From positions 1 through 64,000 of the forward strand of contig JADKKK010000036.1 in NCBI GenBank assembly GCA_016720545.1: DNA of 64,000 bases, written 5' to 3'. This stretch comes from Myxococcales bacterium (lineage in GTDB: Bacteria; Myxococcota_A; Polyangia; Polyangiales; Polyangiaceae). Positions 59,704-64,000 of the stretch are shown here, piece by piece; positions within the stretch are counted from its first letter, which is position 1; the number at the start of each line of letters is the position of its first letter. A program made the position numbers and the translations under genes. The notes beneath the pieces are model-generated. The model saw only the letters and a program-made list of their open reading frames with translations, was not told where the DNA came from and made no database searches.

Positions 59704-61131
59704 ATGGTCTCCGTGCTGCTCCGCTTCGACCGTGGGACCCTCTGCATCGAGGGGTACCCCGACGCCGCGACGCTGCCCGGAGTCCTGTGGGACCCGCGGG
59801 CCTGCGCGTTCCGCGCGCCTGCGCACGCGGCCCCTTCCATCGTGGCCGAGCTCCGCGACCGCGGCCTCGAGGTCGACCGCCTCCCCTGGCCGGCGAGCCG
59901 GCTCGACGAGCCTGACGAGCCTGGCGAGCCTGGCGAGCCTGGCGAGCGCGTGTGGCTCCCCCCCACGCTCCGGCCTTACCAGCAGAGCGCGCTCGACGCG
60001 TGGCTCGCGTTCGACCGTCGCGGCGTCGTGGTGGTCCCGACAGGCGGGGGCAAGACGCGAATCGCCCTCGCCGCGATGGCCCTCACGAGGGCGCCCACCG
60101 CGGTCCTCTGCCCCACGCGGGCGCTGCTCGAGCAGTGGAGAGGGGAGATCGCGAAGGTCTATCGGGCGCCCGTCGGCGTCGTCGGGGACGGAGAGCGGCG
60201 CGTCGAGGCGCTGACCGTGATGACGTTCGAGAGCGCGTATCGACAAATGGACGCGCTCGGCGACCGGTTCGCGCTGCTCGTCGTCGACGAGGCGCACCAC
60301 TTCGCGTCCGGCGCGCGGAGCGAGGCGCTGGAGACCACGACGGCTCCGTTCCGGCTCGGGCTGACCGCCACGGCCCCCGCGCCGCCTCGCCGGGACGGCG
60401 AGCGCGGGCACCTCGATGCGCTCGTGGGGCGGGTGGTCAGCGAGGTGAGCCTCGAGTCGCTCCTCGGCACGCACCTCGCCGATCTCGACATGGTGCGGGT
60501 GTCGGTCGCGCTCACGCGCAGGGAACGTGAAGAGTACCTCCGTCTCAGCGAGCCCCTCCTCGCCCTCGCGCGCGTCTTCCGCCGCACGAACCCCCACGGT
60601 GACTGGGCGGCGCTCGTCGCCGCGCTGTCGGAGAGCGACGCGGGGCGCGCGGCGCTCCGCGCGTTTCGGCGCGCCACGGATCTCTGCTCGCTCCCAGAGG
60701 CGAAGCTCACGACGACCCTCCGCCTCATCGAGCGTCACGCCCACCAGGGCGACAAGGTCCTCATCTTCACGCAGAGCGTGGACGACGCCTACCGGATAGG
60801 CCACGAGGCGCTCGCGCCCGTGCTCAGCGCGGAGACCTCCCGCGAGGAGCGCGACCACCTCCTCGCGGGCTTTCGCGCCGGCGCGCTCCGTGTGCTCGTG
60901 TCCGCGCGCGTCCTGAACGAGGGGCTCGACGTGCCAGACGCCCGCGTGGCGATCCTCGCGGGAGGCTCGCTCGGGACGCGAGAGCTCGTGCAGCGCGTGG
61001 GGCGCGTCCTCCGCGCGGCGCCCGGGAAGCGGGCCCTCGTGTACGAGCTCACCACCGCCGACACGATCGAAGAGCGCCGCGCGGCGCGGAGGAGAGCGCA
61101 CCTTGTTGCCACATTCCCTGCTCTCGGTTGA
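59704..61131 (+). CDS. XPB/RAD25-like DNA helicase
   Basis: The 475-residue SF2 helicase has an N-terminal damage-recognition-like part (LRFDRGTLCIEGYP, WDPRACAFRAP), then an Asp/Glu/Pro/Gly linker made of 9-bp DNA repeats (about 59904-59945). Motif Q/I is RPYQQSALDAWL...VVVPTGGGKTRIAL. Motif II is LLVVDEAHHF, III LGLTATAP, IV VLIFTQSVDDA, V VSARVLNEGLDVPDA and VI LVQRVGRVLRAAPGK. It unwinds DNA 3'-5' in nucleotide excision repair by analogy with archaeal XPB. It overlaps the Bax1-like nuclease gene by 29 bp, the standard archaeal partnership. Confidence 0.88.
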   Translation: MVSVLLRFDRGTLCIEGYPDAATLPGVLWDPRACAFRAPAHAAPSIVAELRDRGLEVDRLPWPASRLDEPDEPGEPGEPGERVWLPPTLRPYQQSALDAWLAFDRRGVVVVPTGGGKTRIALAAMALTRAPTAVLCPTRALLEQWRGEIAKVYRAPVGVVGDGERRVEALTVMTFESAYRQMDALGDRFALLVVDEAHHFASGARSEALETTTAPFRLGLTATAPAPPRRDGERGHLDALVGRVVSEVSLESLLGTHLADLDMVRVSVALTRREREEYLRLSEPLLALARVFRRTNPHGDWAALVAALSESDAGRAALRAFRRATDLCSLPEAKLTTTLRLIERHAHQGDKVLIFTQSVDDAYRIGHEALAPVLSAETSREERDHLLAGFRAGALRVLVSARVLNEGLDVPDARVAILAGGSLGTRELVQRVGRVLRAAPGKRALVYELTTADTIEERRAARRRAHLVATFPALG

Positions 61132-62383
61132 GCCGTACGCCGCACGCGCCGCCTTCGCCGAGCCACGCGCTGGGCGGGGGCAGACGGCACAGACGGGGCA
61201 GGCGGCCACACCGCTCGTCGCGCCGCGCTACCTCGGCTCGCGCGACGAGGTGTGGGTCGCGCGCGCGCTCCAGGAGCTCTCCGATCTCGAGGGGCGCCGG
61301 GACGCCGAGATCGACCACGCCTGGGGCGAGACCATCGAGCCCACGCTGCGCCAAATGGGGGCGCGGAGGCGCGCCGCGATGGGCATCAAGGCCCTGCTCG
61401 ATCGCCTCCAGACGAGCGCCGTCTCGGCGGCCGCGGATCCGCGGCGCATTCGCGAGGTCGTCTTCGCGCTCTCCTCGCAGGCCAGCCGACGCCCCCGAGC
61501 CGCCGTGCTCGAGGCGGCCGCCAACGTGCTCTTGCTCACCCCACGTGAGGTCGAAGACGGCTTGTTCGCCGACCGCGAGGGTGCGCGAAAGCGAGCGGGG
61601 ATCCCGACGGGGCTCTCGGCCGCGTCGCTCGTGGAGAAGTACAACCTGGCGCTGGTCCAAGGGCTCCTCCTCCGGGCAGAGTGGGTCGGCGTCGACCTCC
61701 GCGAGTCGATCCGCGCGGTGGTCCGCTACGCCAAGCTGCGGGGCCTCCTGGCAGACTTCTCTCCAGGGCCGGACCCGGAGACGCTCCGCATGGGCATCTC
61801 CGGGCCACTCTCGCTCTTCCGGAAGACACTCAAATACGGGCGCGCGCTGGCCACGTTCTTCCCCACGCTGACGGCGACGCACTCCTTCTCGCTGGGGGCC
61901 AACTGCCGGTTACGAGAGCGGGCGAGCTCGCCTGAGGGGACCGTGCGCGTGGTCGTGGACCACCACGCGCCGCTGCCGAGGACCCACGCCCTCTCCCCCG
62001 AGTCCGACAGCGCGGTGGAGCGGGCCCTCATCCGCGACCTACGCCGGAGCGGATCGGGGTGGACCATCCACCGGGAGACACGGGCGCTCCGGGCCGGGCG
62101 TCACCTGGTGTTCCCCGACTTCGCGCTTCGTCGCGGCGCCGACGAGGTGCTCGTGGAGGTCGTCGGCTATTACACGCGCGAGTACCTCACGAGAAAGCGC
62201 GCGTCGCTCCAGCAGGCCTCCGTCAGGAACCTGGTGGTCTGCGTGGACACCGAGCTCGACTGCGGCGAGGGCGCCTTTGGCGAGCAGGCGTTCGTGCCGT
62301 TTCGGAAGCGCGTGGATGTGCGGGCGCTGCTCGCGGCGGCAGAGGGGGTAGCGCGGAAGAGCGACGGCGCGCGGGTCCCGTGA
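61103..62383 (+). CDS. Bax1-like nuclease (DUF790 family), XPB partner
   Basis: The 426-residue product has a TTG start behind GGAGGAG. DUF790 landmarks: LPHSLLSVEPYAARAAF at the start, DEVWVARALQEL, AMGIKALLDRL, SLVEKYNLALVQGLLLRAEW and GISGPLSLFRKTLKYGRALA. The C-terminal PD-(D/E)XK-type core is VFPDFALRRGADEVLVEVVG followed by YLTRKRASLQQ, giving Asp, Glu and Lys. In archaea Bax1 binds XPB and cuts 3' of bubbles, acting as an excision-repair nuclease. The 29-bp overlap with the helicase gene supports the same complex here. Confidence 0.88.
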   Translation: MLPHSLLSVEPYAARAAFAEPRAGRGQTAQTGQAATPLVAPRYLGSRDEVWVARALQELSDLEGRRDAEIDHAWGETIEPTLRQMGARRRAAMGIKALLDRLQTSAVSAAADPRRIREVVFALSSQASRRPRAAVLEAAANVLLLTPREVEDGLFADREGARKRAGIPTGLSAASLVEKYNLALVQGLLLRAEWVGVDLRESIRAVVRYAKLRGLLADFSPGPDPETLRMGISGPLSLFRKTLKYGRALATFFPTLTATHSFSLGANCRLRERASSPEGTVRVVVDHHAPLPRTHALSPESDSAVERALIRDLRRSGSGWTIHRETRALRAGRHLVFPDFALRRGADEVLVEVVGYYTREYLTRKRASLQQASVRNLVVCVDTELDCGEGAFGEQAFVPFRKRVDVRALLAAAEGVARKSDGARVP

Positions 62384-62407
62384 CGCGGGGGCGTCGCGGG
62401 GCCCTCA

Positions 62408-62541
62408 GCTAAATCAGCGGTCGTGATCTTCGATCAAACCCGCTGATTTAGCCTGACTTGTCATCGGAGGACTCCGTCCTCCGCCCCACGGGCGGAGCCC
62501 GCTGGGGCCCCACCTCCTGGTTTTGGGTCCCGGCCCAAAAC
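62408..62541. terminator. Cluster of four hairpins between convergent genes
   Basis: Four perfect inverted repeats follow each other. (1) gctaaatcagcgg at 62408-62420 with ccgctgatttagc at 62440-62452, enclosing a second stem tgatc/gatca. (2) ggaggac/gtcctcc, 62466-62482. (3) ccgccc/gggcgg, 62481-62495. (4) gttttggg/cccaaaac, 62520-62541. They lie in the 194 bp between the Bax1-like gene and a convergent Uma2 gene. Bidirectional termination is the simplest role. No U-tract follows the first stem. The word gatttagc recurs at the Uma2 stop (about 62573). Confidence 0.6.
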
Positions 62542-62577
62542 GGCCGCGTTGCCCGTGTCAGAATCACGCTCGGCGAT

Positions 62578-63135
62578 TTAGCGCGACCACCACGCCGCGA
62601 GCTCGAGCTCCACGGCGTCGAACGGGGCCACGCGCACCCGGTCGTCGTCCTCGTGGGTCGCGATGAGCAGGTAGCGGTCACCTTCGATGCGAAACGCCTC
62701 GAGCGTCTTCGCCGCCGGGTCCACGAGCCAGAGATACGAGACGTGCTCACGCGCGTAGACGCGCCGCTTCGGACCGCGGTCGAGCTTGCTTGTGCTCGGG
62801 GAGAGCACCTCGCAGGCCCAGTCGGGTGGCATCGTGAAGTGGGGGGCTTCGGGCATCTCGGGCATGCGCTCGCGGCGCCATCCCGCGAGATCTGGCACCA
62901 CGATGTCGCTGCCGAGGTGGAGCTCGGGCTCGTCGAAGATGAGCCACCCGCCGGGCCCACCGCGGCCGCGATCGAACGGCCCGCCGATGTCGATCCCCAT
63001 GAGCGAGGCGGCCCGCGCGTGAGGGCTGCCCGGCCGGGGATGAACGTGGAGCACGCCCTCGACGATCTGCGCGAGCTTGCGGTCGGGCACGGCGAGCAGG
63101 TCGTCGTACGTCGCGTGGCGCTGCGCCTGGGACAT
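62578..63135 (-). CDS. Uma2-family (PD-(D/E)XK-like) protein
   Basis: The 185-residue product is of normal family length. ATYDDLLAVPDRKLAQIVEG, LHLGSDIVVPDLAGWRRERM, PPDWACEVLSPSTSKLDRG (acidic residue and Lys of the fold) and EHVSYLWLVDPAAKTLEAFR match the Uma2 order well. Members are predicted nucleases with unknown biology. It has its own ATG and is followed by a second Uma2-like gene upstream on the same strand (about 48 bp apart), possibly one transcript. Confidence 0.88.
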   Translation of the reverse strand: MSQAQRHATYDDLLAVPDRKLAQIVEGVLHVHPRPGSPHARAASLMGIDIGGPFDRGRGGPGGWLIFDEPELHLGSDIVVPDLAGWRRERMPEMPEAPHFTMPPDWACEVLSPSTSKLDRGPKRRVYAREHVSYLWLVDPAAKTLEAFRIEGDRYLLIATHEDDDRVRVAPFDAVELELAAWWSR

Positions 63136-63183
63136 GGCTCAGCCTAACACGCGCGCGGCCTCGTAGAACGCGTCAGCCAACAG

Positions 63184-63984
63184 TCAGTCAAACACCGCGT
63201 CGAGCGAGCCCTCGGTGACGCCGCGTCGGAGCCACGTGTCGAGCACCGCGGCGTCGCGACAGGCGAGCACGCGGGCCCGAAGAGCTTCGGGCACGGCCCA
63301 GCCGCGGGCCGCGAGGACGCCGAGCACCGCGCTGGCGCGGCCTTCTTCGCGGCCTTCTTCGCGGCCCTCTTCGCGGCCTTCTTCGCGGCCTTCTTCGCGG
63401 ACCGCGTCGAGGCTTCCATACCCCGCCCGCTGGAGCAGGTTGCGAAGCGTGCCCTCGTGCGCGGCCTTGCGGTCCCACAGCGCCTCGGCTCGGACAGGGT
63501 TCTGGAGCACGCCGGGCGCGAACAGCTCGTCGCCGGTGCTCTTCACGATCGGGTCTTTGCCCGGTTCGTAGATCTCCACGCGGCGCGGGCCCACGAGGCG
63601 GACGACCCACACCCAGCGGGTCCCCGCCTCCAGCAAGTCCGCGATCTTGGACTGCAACGAGGCCTCGTCTTGCCCGGTGCCTGCGTACTCCAGCGCGAGC
63701 GGGGGCGCGCCCTTGATCCAGCCCGGCTGATCGGGGACCCCCACGGACACGTCGGGGGCGCGCAGCGTGTCGTCCGAAGGGGCGAAGCCCGCGTCCACGC
63801 CGGCCGACTCGACCGCCGGGTCCGAGTCCAAGAGCTCGAACGCGTAGCCCGTCCCACGCGCCCCTGCGCCGCCTGTGGGCGCGCAATAGATGGCGTTCCC
63901 ACGAGAGAGCTCGTGACGATCGCCGGGCGCGATATCGTGCGTGCGAAAGGGGCCTCGCTCGGGCTTGGGGCTGTGGGCCATCAC
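63184..63984 (-). CDS. Uma2-like protein with Arg-Glu-Glu-Gly repeat
   Basis: The 266-residue product has a Uma2-like first half (HELSRGNAIYCAPTGG, APDVSVGVPDQPGWIKGAPP, ALEYAGTGQDEASLQSKIAD, WVWVVRLVGPRRVEIYEPGK). The second half is a helix with a tandem repeat of REEG (five units), typical of transposase-associated or Rpn-like nuclease tails, then SAVLGVLAARGWAVPEALRA. The start is ATG 63984, or the Met after it; the region upstream is cut by the window edge. Confidence 0.78.
   Translation of the reverse strand: MMAHSPKPERGPFRTHDIAPGDRHELSRGNAIYCAPTGGAGARGTGYAFELLDSDPAVESAGVDAGFAPSDDTLRAPDVSVGVPDQPGWIKGAPPLALEYAGTGQDEASLQSKIADLLEAGTRWVWVVRLVGPRRVEIYEPGKDPIVKSTGDELFAPGVLQNPVRAEALWDRKAAHEGTLRNLLQRAGYGSLDAVREEGREEGREEGREEGREEGRASAVLGVLAARGWAVPEALRARVLACRDAAVLDTWLRRGVTEGSLDAVFD
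63337..63396 (-). repeat. 12-bp tandem repeat, 5 units
   Basis: Five copies of gcggccttcttc (one with c for t) inside the Uma2-like gene, encoding Arg-Glu-Glu-Gly repeats. The in-frame unit allows length change without frameshift. Confidence 0.9.
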
Positions 63985-64000
63985 CTCAAAGGATAGCGAC

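Overview
The window is about 70% G+C. It carries two Hanks-type Ser/Thr kinases, several degenerate bacterial enhancer-binding-protein modules, and many lipoproteins with short Ala/Pro/Asp-rich spacers. It also has a family of formylglycine-generating-enzyme (FGE)-like lipoproteins ending in GFRCC. Together these suggest a myxobacterium (Myxococcota, probably Polyangiales); the family cannot be fixed from this sequence alone. Single-base indels break several genes that should be intact, including rpsG and rpsL. Most frame breaks in the first 8 kb are therefore more likely sequence errors than true pseudogenes.

Layout. 0-9 kb: the end of a histidine kinase, a parvulin lipoprotein, rpsG and rpsL (no fusA), a broken membrane protein with a degenerate sigma54-activator-like ATPase domain, two FGE-like lipoproteins and an RNB exonuclease. 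9-18.5 kb: two lipoproteins, then a co-directional six-gene locus: TPR/beta-barrel outer-membrane protein, PqqD-like protein, ATP-grasp ligase, group IV PLP decarboxylase, urea-transporter/M23-peptidase fusion, TPR lipoprotein. This locus is the best candidate for an undescribed system. 18.6-37.8 kb: Baeyer-Villiger-type monooxygenase, Ser/Thr kinase, split YeeE/YedE transporter pair with an apparently leaderless promoter, ferritin-like lipoprotein, Gly-rich lipoprotein, amidohydrolase, CAP-domain lipoprotein, BatA/VWA protein, a two-component system, DUF4153-type membrane protein, metallophosphoesterase and a Uma2-family protein.

37.9-46.1 kb is a mosaic accessory locus. Two operons on the minus strand begin with the same roughly 99-bp repeat, which holds a promoter, a ribosome-binding site and a 20-codon leader containing HxHEYAELAGG. 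One operon encodes a large exonuclease-endonuclease-phosphatase (EEP) protein followed by an FGE-like lipoprotein. The other is a shuffled derivative. Its edges cut into a RelE/ParE-type toxin gene and into a plus-strand lectin-like gene.

46.2-64 kb: a short formimidoylglutamate-deiminase-like enzyme, a second kinase, an enhancer-binding-like regulator without the GAFTGA loop, uvrB, and a translationally coupled sulfur-trafficking operon (ArsR-rhodanese, MFS-rhodanese, DsrE, cysteine synthase, cysteine desulfurase). The operon has an operator overlapping its leaderless promoter. Then come an XPB-like helicase with its Bax1/DUF790 nuclease partner, a cluster of hairpins between convergent genes, and two Uma2-family proteins.
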